Positions 9,406 to 18,848 are shown, counted from the first letter of the stretch. The stretch is 46,904 bases of DNA from an uncultured Cyclobacteriaceae bacterium (GCA_947492745.1 CANLOE010000054.1:1-46904); one strand, 5' to 3'. Made by a program: numbers and translations. The notes: generated by a model not told the origin, from the sequence alone.

Positions 9406-11361
9406 ATGGAGATGAACATTACTTTGCCCGATGGTTCGGTCAAAACATTTGAAAAAGGGAGCAGCAGCCACGATATCGCTATGAGCATTAGCGAAGGTTT
9501 GGCAAGAAATGTACTGGCCGCTCAGGTAAACGGTGAAGTGTGGGATGCCCACCGACCTCTCACTGAAGATGCCACTGTACACTTACTGACGTGGAATGAT
9601 ATGGAAGGGAAAAAGACCTTCTGGCATTCTTCGGCACACCTTTTGGCCGAAGCATTGGAAGCACTCTATCCCGGTACCAAGTTTGGTATCGGCCCTGCCA
9701 TCGACAATGGTTTTTACTATGATGTCGATTTTGGTGACCGTACCTTCGGGGAAGATGACCTACAAAAGGTGGAGAAGAAAATGCAGGAGTTGGCCCGTAA
9801 TAAGAATGAGTTTATCCGAACGGAAGTCAGTAAGGCAGATGCCATAAAGTATTTTACGGAAAAAGATGATGAATACAAATTAGAGCTGATCGATGGTCTT
9901 GAAGATGGTCACATCACTTTTTATCAACAGGGTGATTTTACTGATTTGTGCCGTGGGCCTCACATACCTCATACGGGTAGCATAAAAGCGATTAAACTGA
10001 TGAATGTCGCGGGTGCATACTGGCGGGGCAACGTGGACAATAAGCAACTGACCCGAATCTATGGTGTTTCCTTCCCCAAGCAAAAAGAGCTAACGGCACA
10101 CCTTCAGTTACTTGAAGAAGCCAAACAGCGGGACCACCGTAAGTTGGGCAAGGAACTGGAGCTTTTTGCCTTTTCGGACAAAGTGGGTATGGGACTGCCT
10201 TTGTGGCTTCCAAAAGGGGCCATGCTCCGAGAGCGCTTAGAGGGTTTTCTGAAAAAAGCACAATTGAAGGCGGGCTATGAACCAGTGGTCACTCCACATA
10301 TTGGTAACAAAGAACTGTACGTGACATCAGGGCACTATGAGAAATACGGAGAGGACTCCTTTCAGCCTATCCATACACCCCACGAAGGGGAGGAGTTCTT
10401 GTTAAAACCAATGAACTGCCCTCATCATTGCGAAATCTATAAAGTAAAACCACGCTCTTACAAAGACCTGCCCGTCCGATATGCAGAATTCGGTACGGTA
10501 TACCGTTATGAACAACATGGTGAGTTGCATGGGCTTACGCGTGTACGTGGGTTCACTCAAGACGATGCCCATATCTTTTGCCGTCCCGACCAAGTGAAGG
10601 AAGAGTTTGTCAAGGTTATCGATTTGGTGCTTTATGTATTCAAAGCACTTGGTTTTGAAGAATATACGGCCCAGGTCTCCTTACGAGATCCCGAGGATGC
10701 CAAAAAACCAATGAAAGAACGGAAATACATCGGTGCGGACGATCTTTGGGAAAGAGCGGAAAGGGAAATACAGGAGGCCGCCGAAGGTAAGGAACTCCGT
10801 ACGGTAATAGAGCATGGTGAGGCTGCATTCTATGGCCCCAAGTTGGACTTTATGGTCAAAGATGCCTTGGGAAGAAAGTGGCAGTTGGGTACTATTCAAG
10901 TAGATTATCAGTTGCCCGAGCGTTTTGAACTGGAATACATCGGAGCAGACAATCAAAAACACCGGCCCGTCATGATTCACCGTGCGCCATTTGGCTCATT
11001 AGAGCGTTTTGTGGCCGTATTGATAGAACACTGTGGAGGTAAGTTTCCATTGTGGCTCAGCCCTGATCAGGTGGCCGTACTTCCCATATCCGAAAAATAT
11101 AGAGGTTATGCAGAGAAGGTCTATCAAGCCTTGGCAGAAAAGGATATCAGAGGATACATCGATCATCGTGATGAGAAGATAGGTAGAAAAATACGTGATG
11201 CTGAAGTGAAAAAGGTGCCCTTCATGATTATTGTTGGGGAAAAAGAACAGGAAGAAAATGTGGTATCCCCTAGAAGGCAAGGGGAAGGAGATCTGGGAAG
11301 TATGTCTTTAGAGGATTTTGTACTCCACTTTAAGGGAGAGTTGGAAAAGAATTTTGATTAA
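9406..11361 (+). CDS. thrS: Threonyl-tRNA synthetase
   Basis: Class II aminoacyl-tRNA synthetase that charges tRNA-Thr. Its 651 residues give the full normal length. The order is an N-terminal TGS domain (residues 1-60), an editing domain with [11 protein letters not shown] (HxxxH), the catalytic core with [10 protein letters not shown] (zinc-ligand C338) and [12 protein letters not shown], and an anticodon-binding domain from about residue 545. ATG 9406 is used; ATG 9412 is two codons later and equally possible. It stands directly upstream of infC-rpmI-rplT, an order found widely in bacteria. The 126-bp gap to the infC start contains a leader hairpin. Confidence 0.98.
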   Translation: MEMNITLPDGSVKTFEKGSSSHDIAMSISEGLARNVLAAQVNGEVWDAHRPLTEDATVHLLTWNDMEGKKTFWHSSAHLLAEALEALYPGTKFGIGPAIDNGFYYDVDFGDRTFGEDDLQKVEKKMQELARNKNEFIRTEVSKADAIKYFTEKDDEYKLELIDGLEDGHITFYQQGDFTDLCRGPHIPHTGSIKAIKLMNVAGAYWRGNVDNKQLTRIYGVSFPKQKELTAHLQLLEEAKQRDHRKLGKELELFAFSDKVGMGLPLWLPKGAMLRERLEGFLKKAQLKAGYEPVVTPHIGNKELYVTSGHYEKYGEDSFQPIHTPHEGEEFLLKPMNCPHHCEIYKVKPRSYKDLPVRYAEFGTVYRYEQHGELHGLTRVRGFTQDDAHIFCRPDQVKEEFVKVIDLVLYVFKALGFEEYTAQVSLRDPEDAKKPMKERKYIGADDLWERAEREIQEAAEGKELRTVIEHGEAAFYGPKLDFMVKDALGRKWQLGTIQVDYQLPERFELEYIGADNQKHRPVMIHRAPFGSLERFVAVLIEHCGGKFPLWLSPDQVAVLPISEKYRGYAEKVYQALAEKDIRGYIDHRDEKIGRKIRDAEVKKVPFMIIVGEKEQEENVVSPRRQGEGDLGSMSLEDFVLHFKGELEKNFD

Positions 11362-11420
11362 TAATCGCTAGAAGGCTTTAAAAAGACTGTTTAAAATTCT
11401 TATTTTAGGACAATAGCTTT

Positions 11421-11441
11421 CGTTATAATTAATTTATAACG
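11421..11441 (+). promoter_or_regulatory. Leader hairpin upstream of infC
   Basis: CGTTATAA (11421-11428) pairs perfectly with TTATAACG (11434-11441) around a 5-base loop. It lies 34 bp before the infC Shine-Dalgarno. It could be part of an autoregulatory leader of the infC-rpmI-rplT genes or part of a promoter; this is inference. It is not followed by a T-run, so it is not a terminator. Confidence 0.4.
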
Positions 11442-11475
11442 ATATTTGCAACCTGTTTTTTCTTATAATATAACC

Positions 11476-11490
11476 AAGGAGGTAAAAATC
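11476..11490 (+). promoter_or_regulatory. Strong Shine-Dalgarno with ATC start codon of infC
   Basis: AAGGAGG (11476-11482) precedes ATC (11488-11490) by 5 bases, an ideal spacing. Few other genes in the window show such a site. No in-frame ATG exists in the infC reading frame before the conserved body of the protein; the only upstream option is a TTG at 11446. Confidence 0.8.
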
Positions 11491-12051
11491 AGTAAACAAC
11501 GATTTAATAGAAGGCGTCCCTATCGAGGAAGGGTAGAGGAACCTTACAAGGTAAACGAAAAGATCCTAGCACAGAAAGTTAGGCTGGTAGGAGAAAACGT
11601 CAAAGTAGATATCTACTCCAAGCAAGAGGCTCTGAAAATAGCCAGAGAGCAAGGACTTGATCTCGTGGAGATTTCTCCCAAAGCAGATCCACCGGTCTGT
11701 AAGGTCATTGATTACTCAAAGTTTAAGTATGAGCAGAAGAAAAAACAGAAAGAGATAAAGGCAAAAGCTCAGAAAACGGTAATCAAAGAAATCAGATTTG
11801 GGCCCAATACCGATGAGCATGATTTTAACTTTAAGTTGAAACACGCCATTAACTTCTTAGAAGACGGTGCCAAGGTAAAAGCTTATGTCCACTTTGTAGG
11901 AAGAACGATAGTATTCAAAGAGAGAGGTGAAATACTCTTATTGAAATTTGCGCAAGCACTGGAAGAGTATGGAAAAGTAGAGCAGCTTCCAAAATTGGAA
12001 GGAAAGCGGATGACGGTATTCATAGCTTCCAAAGGAGCCAAGAAGAATTGA
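11488..12051 (+). CDS. infC: Translation initiation factor IF-3, non-AUG (ATC) start
   Basis: IF-3 binds the 30S subunit and checks start codons and initiator tRNA. From ATC 11488 the protein has 187 residues, beginning [19 protein letters not shown], the conserved start in this phylum. The N-domain ([39 protein letters not shown]) and C-domain ([20 protein letters not shown]) are intact. IF-3 genes in other bacteria use rare AUU-type starts so that IF-3 can repress its own translation; ATC fits that scheme. The start is read from the Shine-Dalgarno position and the lack of any ATG. It is followed 41 bp later by rpmI. Confidence 0.93.
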   Translation: MSKQRFNRRRPYRGRVEEPYKVNEKILAQKVRLVGENVKVDIYSKQEALKIAREQGLDLVEISPKADPPVCKVIDYSKFKYEQKKKQKEIKAKAQKTVIKEIRFGPNTDEHDFNFKLKHAINFLEDGAKVKAYVHFVGRTIVFKERGEILLLKFAQALEEYGKVEQLPKLEGKRMTVFIASKGAKKN

Positions 12052-12092
12052 TTAAATAGAGAGTAAGATAGATTTTTTAAAAATCATATATA

Positions 12093-12287
12093 ATGCCAAA
12101 AGTTAAGACTAAATCAGGAGCCAAGAAAAGGTTCAAATTGACAGGAACAGGCAAAATCAAGAGAAAGCATGCTTTCAAAAGCCATATCCTGACCAAGAAA
12201 GAGACAAAGCAAAAAAGAAACTTGACCACTATGGGGCTTGTACATAAGTCTGATGTGAAAAATGTCAAGGACATGCTCCGAATCTGA
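12093..12287 (+). CDS. rpmI: 50S ribosomal protein L35
   Basis: A 64-residue basic protein with the L35 pattern [20 protein letters not shown] and [14 protein letters not shown]. Length and composition are normal. It lies between infC and rplT in the standard order. The gap to rplT (117 bp) is longer than usual and begins with a small GC hairpin (ACGGG TTTT GCCCG near 12288-12302) without a T-run. Confidence 0.98.
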   Translation: MPKVKTKSGAKKRFKLTGTGKIKRKHAFKSHILTKKETKQKRNLTTMGLVHKSDVKNVKDMLRI

Positions 12288-12404
12288 CGGGTTTTGCCCG
12301 ATGTCAAATTTGCAATCAAAGTAATTATAGGTTAAATGTTTCACCGGAATGCTGGTTCCTCAAGTTCTTATATAAAGACACCATCATTCAAAAAATAAAT
12401 TAAA

Positions 12405-12749
12405 ATGCCAAGATCAGTAAATACTGTTGCCTCTAGGGCCAGAAGAAAAAAAATAATGAAATTCGCCAAAGGTTATTGGGGGCGAAGAAGTAATGTATGG
12501 ACAGTAGCAAAGAATGCTGTCGAAAAAGGTTGGACTTACGCTTATCGCGATAGAAAAGCTAAGAAAAGAGACTTTAGAAAACTTTGGATACAAAGAATCA
12601 ATGCCGGCGCCAGAACTCATGGTATGTCTTACTCTCACTTCATGGGTAACTTGAAAAAGGCCAATATCGATTTGAACAGAAAAGTTCTTGCTGACTTAGC
12701 AATGAACCATCCTGAGGCTTTCGAAGCTATCGTCAATAAAATCAAATAA
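12405..12749 (+). CDS. rplT: 50S ribosomal protein L20
   Basis: A 114-residue L20 of usual length ([19 protein letters not shown] start, [39 protein letters not shown]). L20 binds 23S rRNA early in 50S assembly and in some bacteria represses the infC-rpmI-rplT transcript. Last gene of the operon, followed 28 bp later by a terminator. Confidence 0.98.
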   Translation: MPRSVNTVASRARRKKIMKFAKGYWGRRSNVWTVAKNAVEKGWTYAYRDRKAKKRDFRKLWIQRINAGARTHGMSYSHFMGNLKKANIDLNRKVLADLAMNHPEAFEAIVNKIK

Positions 12750-12777
12750 GTTCTATCATAAAGAATCTATCTTATTC

Positions 12778-12812
12778 AAAAAAATACCTCAAGAGATTGA
12801 GGTATTTTTTTT
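12778..12812 (+). terminator. Rho-independent terminator after rplT
   Basis: AATACCTCAA and TTGAGGTATT form a 10-bp stem around a GAGA loop, flanked by an A-run and followed by eight T. It closes the thrS-infC-rpmI-rplT operon. Confidence 0.9.
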
Positions 12813-12932
12813 GCCTGACTATTCTTAGCTCCTTGTGATGATATTGTAATTTCTAAGGATTGATAAGAAAATCGGAATGGACATCCCGGTTTTTTTAAGA
12901 GAAATGCTTTATGTCAATAAAAATGTACTTTT

Positions 12933-14048
12933 GTGATAGATTTAGTAGCCCTTCAGAAATTTCTCAATGAACCCATCGTTGAGGTAAAACCGTGGCAAAG
13001 AACTTTGTTCGATATCGCTGGCTTTCCTCATTATGAAAACGTAGTTTCCAATGTATATGCCTACTTTTTAGACCCGAAGGAAGAACATGGTCTGGGTACT
13101 TTGTTTTTGGAGGCATTACAGTGTTGTATTGAGACACACTATGATTTCGATGTGGTGCATGTGTATCGCGAGTTTCCGGTAGCGGAACAAAAACGCATTG
13201 ACCTGGTCATCACTAACGGTGAGGTCCTCAGCGAGTCCTATAGTAAAGTTATTATTATCGAGAACAAACTATTTCATCACCTACATAACGATCTAGCGCT
13301 GTACTACAAGCATTTTTCTCTTGAGGATGCGAACAAACAAGGTGTTTTGCTCACCCTGTCTCCTTTAGCCCCTAACAACGGACACTATATCAATATTACC
13401 CACCGGCAGTGGCTGGACCAGGTTTGGTCCATGATAGGCAATTATATTGTCGACATGCCAGAGGATGGCCTCTACCACCTCAAGCAATTTTCCAAAAACC
13501 TGAGCAATTACACCATGAGCCAAAATGCCAAAGAATACTTCGCCTTCTATATCAAAAACCGTGAAGAGATTGGGAAAATCGATCAGCTACAGCAAACACT
13601 GTACCGACATATCTGGGACCAAGTCAATACTGCCCACCAACTTTTGCCCCATCTGAATCTTAAGGTAGACCAGCGCAAGTCACGTACTTATACCTATTAC
13701 TACAATCCCTGCTGCGATACAGTCTATTTCACGGTTATTCCTCAAATTATGGACTGTGAAAGCCCTTCGGTCCATATTATCGTAGAGTTATGGAATAGTG
13801 CCCTTGAGAAGTTGGAAGAATTGGAGCAATTGCAATTAACACCGGAAGATAAAAAGATCTTGCTGCCCAAAAATCCTTCTCAAATCAAGGCGGGTTACTT
13901 ACACTTTGCCAGTGAGGAATTTAAAGTGACGGAAGATGTCATTGATACTTTGGGGGTTTTCATCGCTGAGAAAATCAAAAACTCTCCACTGGAAAGCATT
14001 TATACAGCTGTAAAGAAGCATCTTTACCCAGAGTTCAACCCAAATTGA
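12933..14048 (+). CDS. PD-(D/E)XK nuclease superfamily protein
   Basis: 371 residues from a GTG start (no in-frame ATG is available nearby). The nuclease core is seen as FPVAEQKRIDLVIT (Asp of the motif) followed by KVIIIENKLFHHLHNDLALYY (the E-x-K pair), the arrangement of the PDDEXK_4 type of uncharacterised nuclease-like proteins. An N-terminal FPHYENVVSNVYAYFLDP segment is also typical of that group. It stands alone, with no methylase or helicase partner, so a role in defence or DNA repair is only a guess. The last three codons and the stop are supplied by the left end of repeat E2, so the original C-terminus may have been changed. Confidence 0.8.
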   Translation: MIDLVALQKFLNEPIVEVKPWQRTLFDIAGFPHYENVVSNVYAYFLDPKEEHGLGTLFLEALQCCIETHYDFDVVHVYREFPVAEQKRIDLVITNGEVLSESYSKVIIIENKLFHHLHNDLALYYKHFSLEDANKQGVLLTLSPLAPNNGHYINITHRQWLDQVWSMIGNYIVDMPEDGLYHLKQFSKNLSNYTMSQNAKEYFAFYIKNREEIGKIDQLQQTLYRHIWDQVNTAHQLLPHLNLKVDQRKSRTYTYYYNPCCDTVYFTVIPQIMDCESPSVHIIVELWNSALEKLEELEQLQLTPEDKKILLPKNPSQIKAGYLHFASEEFKVTEDVIDTLGVFIAEKIKNSPLESIYTAVKKHLYPEFNPN

Positions 14049-14203
14049 TGGATAGCAATCGTGATGAGCGTATCAATAGCAAAATACCGGCCATTTGGAT
14101 TCGTTCGGCATAGCACCGCTATGGTGAATGAAGACCGGTGGGCAAAGCTTCCGGTATGAAGCTATTTATGCGCAGTATAGTTTCTCTATTGATCATTTTG
14201 GGT
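14038..14203 (+). repeat. Palindromic element, family E, complete copy (E2)
   Basis: A 166-bp imperfect palindrome, ACCC at the left and GGGT at the right, with the central hairpin CATAGCACCGCTATG. Left flank TCA (14035-14037), right flank TAA (14204-14206). Its right arm is close to the right arm of family C (TTTCTCTATTGATCATTTTG), while its left arm matches E1 and E3. Its first 11 bp encode the end of the nuclease gene, including the TGA stop. Confidence 0.85.
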
Positions 14204-14455
14204 TAAAACAAGCTACTTAATAATAATGTTGATCTGAGTCTTCAGTTTATAATACTCCCCAATGTTGGGACCGGTTTTTCACCGTTTTAAGTTTTTTTAT
14301 TTCATTGGAATCAAGCAGCATTTTGGTATTTATGATTAGGGGTTACCCTACTGATTCCCTGATGTCTCCATTATGTCTGTCCATAAATTATTGTATCCCA
14401 TTGAACAGCTCCAGTCCGTCATCCGCTGGGTTTAAATATACATACCGTTGCTTTA

Positions 14456-14622
14456 ACCCAGAATGTTCGTTGGAACTTCGTCATGAGGACTTAAATGGCA
14501 ATGAATCAGGGCGTTTTCTTGGATTCAGCGTAGCACCGCTACGGTTAATTCAAAAAACGCATTCATTTACTGATTTGAAGCCAGTTAAGTCCGGAATAGA
14601 TTTTCTAATGGACATTCTGGGT
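14456..14622 (+). repeat. Palindromic element, family A (A1)
   Basis: A 167-bp imperfect palindrome with ends ACCCAGAATG and CATTCTGGGT and the central hairpin CGTAGCACCGCTACG. Both sides carry TTA (14453-14455, 14623-14625), a 3-bp target duplication. It sits inside the IS3 remnant. Confidence 0.92.
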
Positions 14623-14654
14623 TTAATGTTCTCCGGAAACGGTCTATATAAATA

Positions 14655-14990
14655 TTATCGATAGCTCTTCCTTTCCCATCCATACTGATTTTGATATGGG
14701 CCTCTTTTGGTCTTGATACCCATTCTTTGTACGTAAACCGGACCCTTGATCGGAATTGACGATTTCGGGCCTGCTATATTCTTCGATTCCCCGTTTAGGC
14801 ACTTCCAGGCCACACTCCCTCGACTAGGGTCATCCAGCATCCACCTGTGCGTCTTGTCCATGAGCATCAGGTTGAAGGCGCTTTCCTGCTTGTGGACATA
14901 ATAGGCACCACTTCTGTGGATGCCCAACAGACCACACTGTTTATGGACTGAGAGGGTACAATCCTGTGGATCGGTCATAGAGCGCAACAT
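14655..14990 (-). pseudogene. IS3 orfB remnant (transposase)
   Basis: The first about 60 codons read as the helix-turn-helix start of an IS3 orfB (SVHKQCGLLGIHRSGAYYV, LMDKTHRWMLDDP). After that the reading becomes unlike transposase and stops, and no DDE catalytic core is present. The true end of orfB (reading KMLLDSNEIKKLK and finishing in the terminal repeat) is found beyond repeat A1, at about 14250-14310. The gene is broken by deletion and insertion. Confidence 0.75.
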
Positions 14991-15009
14991 TACAACAGAC
15001 CTGTTTTCC

Positions 15010-15279
15010 TTAAGCTTTTTTTAGAAAATCACGCTCGACCTCCAATTGGCCAATTATAGAATACAATCGATTTTGGTCAACGGATTCTTCTTCGGGTTTG
15101 TTCTTCCCATCGAACACTCCCAAGGCCTTGCCAAGGAACTCTTTTTTCCATTGTCTGATCTGCGTAGGGTGGGTCTCGAATTTCTCCGCCGGTTTACTGA
15201 GTGTATGGCGTTCTTTGATAGCTTCAATGGCAACCTAGGCCTTGAATTCGTTCGTGAATTTTCTTCTTGTCTTTTTCAT
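15010..15279 (-). pseudogene. IS3 orfA with internal stop (transposase)
   Basis: Reads MKKTRRKFTNEFKA, then a TAG stop at codon 15, then VAIEAIKERHTLSKPAEKFE and THPTQIRQWKKEFLGKALG, ending RDFLKKA. This is a typical IS3 orfA (helix-turn-helix protein) of about 89 codons, inactivated by one nonsense codon. The frame is otherwise open, so decay began recently. Confidence 0.85.
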
Positions 15280-15410
15280 CGTTCTCTACTAAGTTATCAT
15301 TTAAATTTAACCTTAGCGAACGGTCCTAATTTCTGGGGAGTATTATAGTTAAAGATATTGATTACAACAAGTCAAAAAAAAAGACACACAAATCGAATTG
15401 TAGTGTCTCT

Positions 15411-15569
15411 TCAATTTTTTAATTGTGAGGTCCAAAGCAAAATTTGCTTCGCTTGTATACCATATCTCAAAGCAATTTTGGCAAGGGGTTCATCACCTGT
15501 TAGTGCTTCGGAGGTAACTTTGGCTTTTAATGCGGGACTGAACTTCCATTTGCTTCCTTTGCTTTTCAT
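15411..15569 (-). pseudogene. Second IS3-type orfA fragment
   Basis: A 52-codon reading frame starting MKSKGSKWKFSPALKAKV, then TSEALTGDEPLAKIALRYGI and QAKQILLWTSQLKN. It has the N-terminal helix-turn-helix pattern of an IS3/IS66-type orfA, but not the same sequence as the orfA next to it, so it comes from another element. No orfB and no inverted repeats were found nearby. Short intact gene or truncated remnant; I favour remnant. Confidence 0.6.
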
Positions 15570-15729
15570 CTATCTGGATTCGTTGAATTGAATTGTATTC
15601 TATTGAACAAGGTACTATGTTTCTCTAAAATATGTATTCAAATGAGAATTTCAAAATAATTAGCGTGTTTTGCTTGATGTTTTTCAAATTTTATTTGTTT
15701 TCCTAGCTTTCATAGCAATGGGTTTTTAA

Positions 15730-15898
15730 ACCCAAAATGATCAATAGCCTTCCTATTCCGAACATAAATTGCTTCAAAATCAGCAGTTTTATGCTGCGCA
15801 GGTTCTTCACCTTAATGATGCACTAAGCCTCCTCACCTAAACCGCTGATTTTATTGCAATTATGCTCTCATGACGAAACCCTATTGATCAATTTGGAT
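15730..15898 (-). repeat. Palindromic element, family C (C1)
   Basis: A 169-bp palindrome, ACCC to GGAT, with paired arms around AAATCAGCAGTTT and AAACCGCTGATTT. TAA flanks both ends (15727-15729, 15899-15901). The orientation is reverse to C2. The rest of 15570-16068 holds no gene; 15970-16010 contains GCTCCCCTTCA and its complement, a hairpin that may terminate the GH86 transcript. Confidence 0.88.
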
Positions 15899-15969
15899 TA
15901 AATATAAGATTGCTCATAATCGATCAGATTGCCTTTATAGTATAGGGTACACCGTTCCTATAAATGCGC

Positions 15970-16003
15970 AGCTCCCCTTCAACAAAAAGATGAAGGGGAG
16001 CTG
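15970..16003 (-). terminator. Hairpin downstream of the GH86 gene
   Basis: CAGCTCCCCTTCA (near 15970) and its complement TGAAGGGGAGCTG (ending near 16002) form a 13-bp stem about 70 bp after the GH86 stop. A T-run is weak, so termination is plausible but not certain. Confidence 0.5.
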
Positions 16004-16068
16004 TTAGGTCTATCGGAGGGAAGAGACCCACCGATGACCATCAAGGACTTATAACAGGAATAGATCTA

Positions 16069-18585
16069 TTACTGCTTTACAAAACGGATGGATTTACCGC
16101 TTTTAGTTGTAATAAGATAAAACCCGCTGCGTAACTGTGCTATATCTATGGTGTTGTCATCGCTTAGATTGACTTTCATCATTTCCATACCTCTTGCATC
16201 TCTGATTACCAGTAGTTCATTATCTTCCAGTCCCGTAATGCTCATGATATCAACGACAGGGTTGGGATACAAGCTCACCGGATTTTGTTCTTGGTCTTCG
16301 ATGACTACTTTTGAGCTTCTGTTACCTGTTCCCGCAGGAAGTATCTTCCACTTTTGATTGTTATTGCTGGCATTAAAGGCCCAGACATGAACATTGGCAT
16401 CGAGTTCGCCCTTATCTCTGTCCAGAGCTGTAGTCTGGCAGTGCATAGGCTTCAAAGAATATCCGTTGCCATTGGCCTCGATTTTCCATTGTTTGTGCGT
16501 ACCGGATACATTGGGCCATGTAGCTACATTCTCACCATTCTCACATTTCGCGAAGGGTACCTCTAAGTAGCGGCCCGTAGATTGGTTTTTAAGAGTATAT
16601 ACATCATTTCCTAAATGCTCGATAACCCATTTCTGGTCATTGCTACTGCTTGCACCGGTCATTTGGGCATTGTGCTCATCTGCCGCTTTGGATAATAGGC
16701 GCTGGCTACCTGTTGCCGAGGTCAGGTAATAGGTACCGTCCTTTATAAGCTGCTCTGTAGTCACTGCTTTATCAAAACGCTCTACGGTCAAGATCAATGA
16801 ACTTACTCGTCCTCCATTATCAGGAAACTCTAGCGTGACCTTATTTTTGTTTTTAAGGAGGTTCATTGCTACAGGTATATCTATGGTACCAAAGAAATCG
16901 GACCTGTTCTTCTGATCATAACCTTTCCAGTTTGTGGGTACTGCCACTCGCGTGCCATTTACTTTCAATATAGGCGACTTGGATCTGTTGTGCTTTCTGC
17001 CTATGGCCATCTTTAAAGTGGCATGGCCTGTTCCTGTTGACACACCATCGAATTCGAAGTCGATTACTTTCCTAGACTTGATTTCCTGTAAGTACTTTTT
17101 ATTGTAATAGTCCTTTCGTTTGATACTGTTGGCAAAGGTTATCGTACTGCCATAAGTATAGGCTAAAACTACGGTCTCGCCTCCTTCCAAGGTGATTTTA
17201 TCTGGGGCGGAATTACTCTCCGTATCTTTATAGATAGGGTTTTTATCATTATATATTTTCAAACTTTTTGTACGGACATTTCTTAGTCCCGATAGTTTGC
17301 CGACCATATCCAAGTCGACGGTCTGTGAAGCATCGTCCAGGTTGTTCAAAGATAGATATACCGTCTTACCACTGACAAAACCTTGTACCTGTACATCAGG
17401 ATTGTTACTTTTTACTTGGATTCTTTTCCCTTTGACATCGGACCACAATCTGTAGAAATGTACTTTAGAGGTATAGACCCAATTACTCAGTCGGGGACGA
17501 TTTGGGTTATCCGTCTGTACGATGGACAAAGGTCTCCAGGTAGCAGCACCATAGGGCTGGTAATTATTGGCCTTGTTGATGTGCCAAGTACCTTTGCCCG
17601 TGTTGAAAGGAATGGAAATGGCCATCCTGTCACCTCTTTCCAAAAAGTTGAAAAGCATATTGTTCGATGACTTTATGGTCTGAACACTGGTGATGTCACT
17701 ATATTCCGGGCCATCACCTCTGGTGATACCTCCATATTCTGTTATGGCATGCGGTTTTATCTGTCCCCACTTGATAAAGCTGTAGGTTTCTATCAGGTCC
17801 AGAATCGCTTCCGAGTTGCTCCCCGAACGACGGCTATCTTGTCCTGTGACATTGATACCATCGTAAAGGTGGGTGGCAAAAGCATCCATGGAAGGGCCGG
17901 CAACATCCATGAACATTTTCATTCTAGATTTCCAGTGACCGAAATCCTGGAGTTCCATGGAGGGCCAAGCACTGGAGTATCCCACAACTTTCATTTTGGC
18001 CAATTCGGGTGTATTATCAAGTTTCTTGCCTATGGCAGCGAACCATTCGGCCATTCTGCGTCTCATTTTATCACTGTCGGGCTGCTGTGCGGCAAAAACA
18101 TCATCATCCGAATGGACAAAAGGTTCGTTCATCGGTTCGAAAAACTCCGGCCTTCCGGATTTGTCTACGAAGTTTTTATAATATTCTGCTACCCAATTGG
18201 CAGCTTTCTCTGCGCTTTTGTTATACCGTACTACGTTTTTAGGGTGTTCTGTGGCGACAAAACGGGAAGTCTCCCGCACACTTCGGTCAGAAGAGGATTT
18301 CGGGGCAGGGTACTTGCCTACCTCACCCGTTTTGGATTTTGCATGCGAAAACGGACCGTAGAACCCTCTTCCCAGAGATACATTGAAATCCCTGAAAAGT
18401 TTCTTATGTTCAGGGTCTGTGCTGCTGTTACTATGGATGGTAAAATACTTTGTCCTGTCCAAATCGGAGACCTTTCCGATAAAGCGCTGACAGGTAGGGT
18501 CAAAAGTGACTTTGGACTGTGCTATAGCGCTTCCCGATATTGAAAAAAAAAGCGCTGCACACCATAAAGAATACTTCTTGTTCAT
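16069..18585 (-). CDS. GH86 beta-agarase/porphyranase with ricin-type module and T9SS tail
   Basis: Secreted endo-hydrolase of 838 residues expected to cut agarose or porphyran. A signal peptide ends at about residue 22. The GH86 barrel covers about residues 30-380; acid/base E154 in EPMNEP and nucleophile E283 in ITEYGG are visible. Beta-sandwich regions follow (about 380-605), then a ricin-type lectin module (about 610-750, DGTYYLTSATGSQRLLS and QWKIEANGNGYSLKPMHC), then a T9SS sorting domain (about 770-838, SLYPNPVVDIMSI). The ricin module is very close to the one in the GH16 protein upstream. The two genes point the same way with repeat C2 between them. Agarase against porphyranase cannot be decided from sequence alone. 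Confidence 0.9.
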   Translation of the reverse strand: MNKKYSLWCAALFFSISGSAIAQSKVTFDPTCQRFIGKVSDLDRTKYFTIHSNSSTDPEHKKLFRDFNVSLGRGFYGPFSHAKSKTGEVGKYPAPKSSSDRSVRETSRFVATEHPKNVVRYNKSAEKAANWVAEYYKNFVDKSGRPEFFEPMNEPFVHSDDDVFAAQQPDSDKMRRRMAEWFAAIGKKLDNTPELAKMKVVGYSSAWPSMELQDFGHWKSRMKMFMDVAGPSMDAFATHLYDGINVTGQDSRRSGSNSEAILDLIETYSFIKWGQIKPHAITEYGGITRGDGPEYSDITSVQTIKSSNNMLFNFLERGDRMAISIPFNTGKGTWHINKANNYQPYGAATWRPLSIVQTDNPNRPRLSNWVYTSKVHFYRLWSDVKGKRIQVKSNNPDVQVQGFVSGKTVYLSLNNLDDASQTVDLDMVGKLSGLRNVRTKSLKIYNDKNPIYKDTESNSAPDKITLEGGETVVLAYTYGSTITFANSIKRKDYYNKKYLQEIKSRKVIDFEFDGVSTGTGHATLKMAIGRKHNRSKSPILKVNGTRVAVPTNWKGYDQKNRSDFFGTIDIPVAMNLLKNKNKVTLEFPDNGGRVSSLILTVERFDKAVTTEQLIKDGTYYLTSATGSQRLLSKAADEHNAQMTGASSSNDQKWVIEHLGNDVYTLKNQSTGRYLEVPFAKCENGENVATWPNVSGTHKQWKIEANGNGYSLKPMHCQTTALDRDKGELDANVHVWAFNASNNNQKWKILPAGTGNRSSKVVIEDQEQNPVSLYPNPVVDIMSITGLEDNELLVIRDARGMEMMKVNLSDDNTIDIAQLRSGFYLITTKSGKSIRFVKQ

Positions 18586-18680
18586 GATTGTAGATGGTTT
18601 ATGAAGTTTAACTCAGAAAGTTCATTGGAAAATAGATGACGGACTCAACCATTCTTATATCAATTTCTTCGATGATTTTA

Positions 18681-18848
18681 ACCCAAATTGATCAATAGGA
18701 TTTCGTGATGAGGGCATAATTACAATAAAATCAGCGGTTTAGGTGAGGAGGCCTTTGTATCACTAAGGTGACGAACCTGCGCAGCGTAAAACCGCTGATT
18801 TTGAAGTAATTTATGCTCGTAATAGGAAGACTATTGATTATTTTGGGT
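18681..18848 (+). repeat. Palindromic element, family C (C2)
   Basis: A 168-bp palindrome between the GH16 and GH86 genes. Arms AAAATCAGCGGTTTAGG and GTAAAACCGCTGATTTT pair. TTA flanks both ends (18678-18680, 18849-18851). The rest of 18586-18965 shows no gene. An RNA reading through from GH16 to GH86 would contain this hairpin. Confidence 0.92.

Larger units (their letters stand above)
14248..15347 (-). mobile_element. Decayed IS3-family insertion sequence
   Basis: Terminal inverted repeats are visible: TATAATACTCCCCA at 14248 and its complement TGGGGAGTATTATA ending at 15347, each extended by a shared GGACCG block. Both ends are flanked by GTT (14245-14247, 15348-15350), a 3-bp target duplication as expected for IS3. 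Transposase reading runs on the minus strand: a stopped orfA (15010-15279), the beginning of orfB, and the orfB end, whose frame finishes inside the left terminal repeat. The middle of orfB is missing or scrambled and repeat A1 (14456-14622) lies within the element. The copy is dead. Confidence 0.82.

Noticed and set aside
11386-11410. AAGACTGTTTAAAATTC resembling a family G end before infC
   Set aside because: Too short and diverged, with no second arm; it may be chance in an AT-rich leader.
14305-14664. Repeated open frame through family A copies (reading LELRHEDLNGN...THSFTDLKPVKSGID), also at 30197-30400 and 30730-30936
   Set aside because: The copies are nearly identical DNA palindromes, so the same open frame appears in each by descent. 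There is no start context, no codon pattern and no domain; the palindromic structure explains the sequence better.
12933-15600. Restriction-modification or phage-defence island
   Set aside because: Only one nuclease-like gene is present beside IS debris; no methylase, helicase or other defence component is visible.
17749-18543. 264-codon frame on the opposite strand of GH86
   Set aside because: It is fully inside the well-supported GH86 gene and has no domain; a shadow frame.
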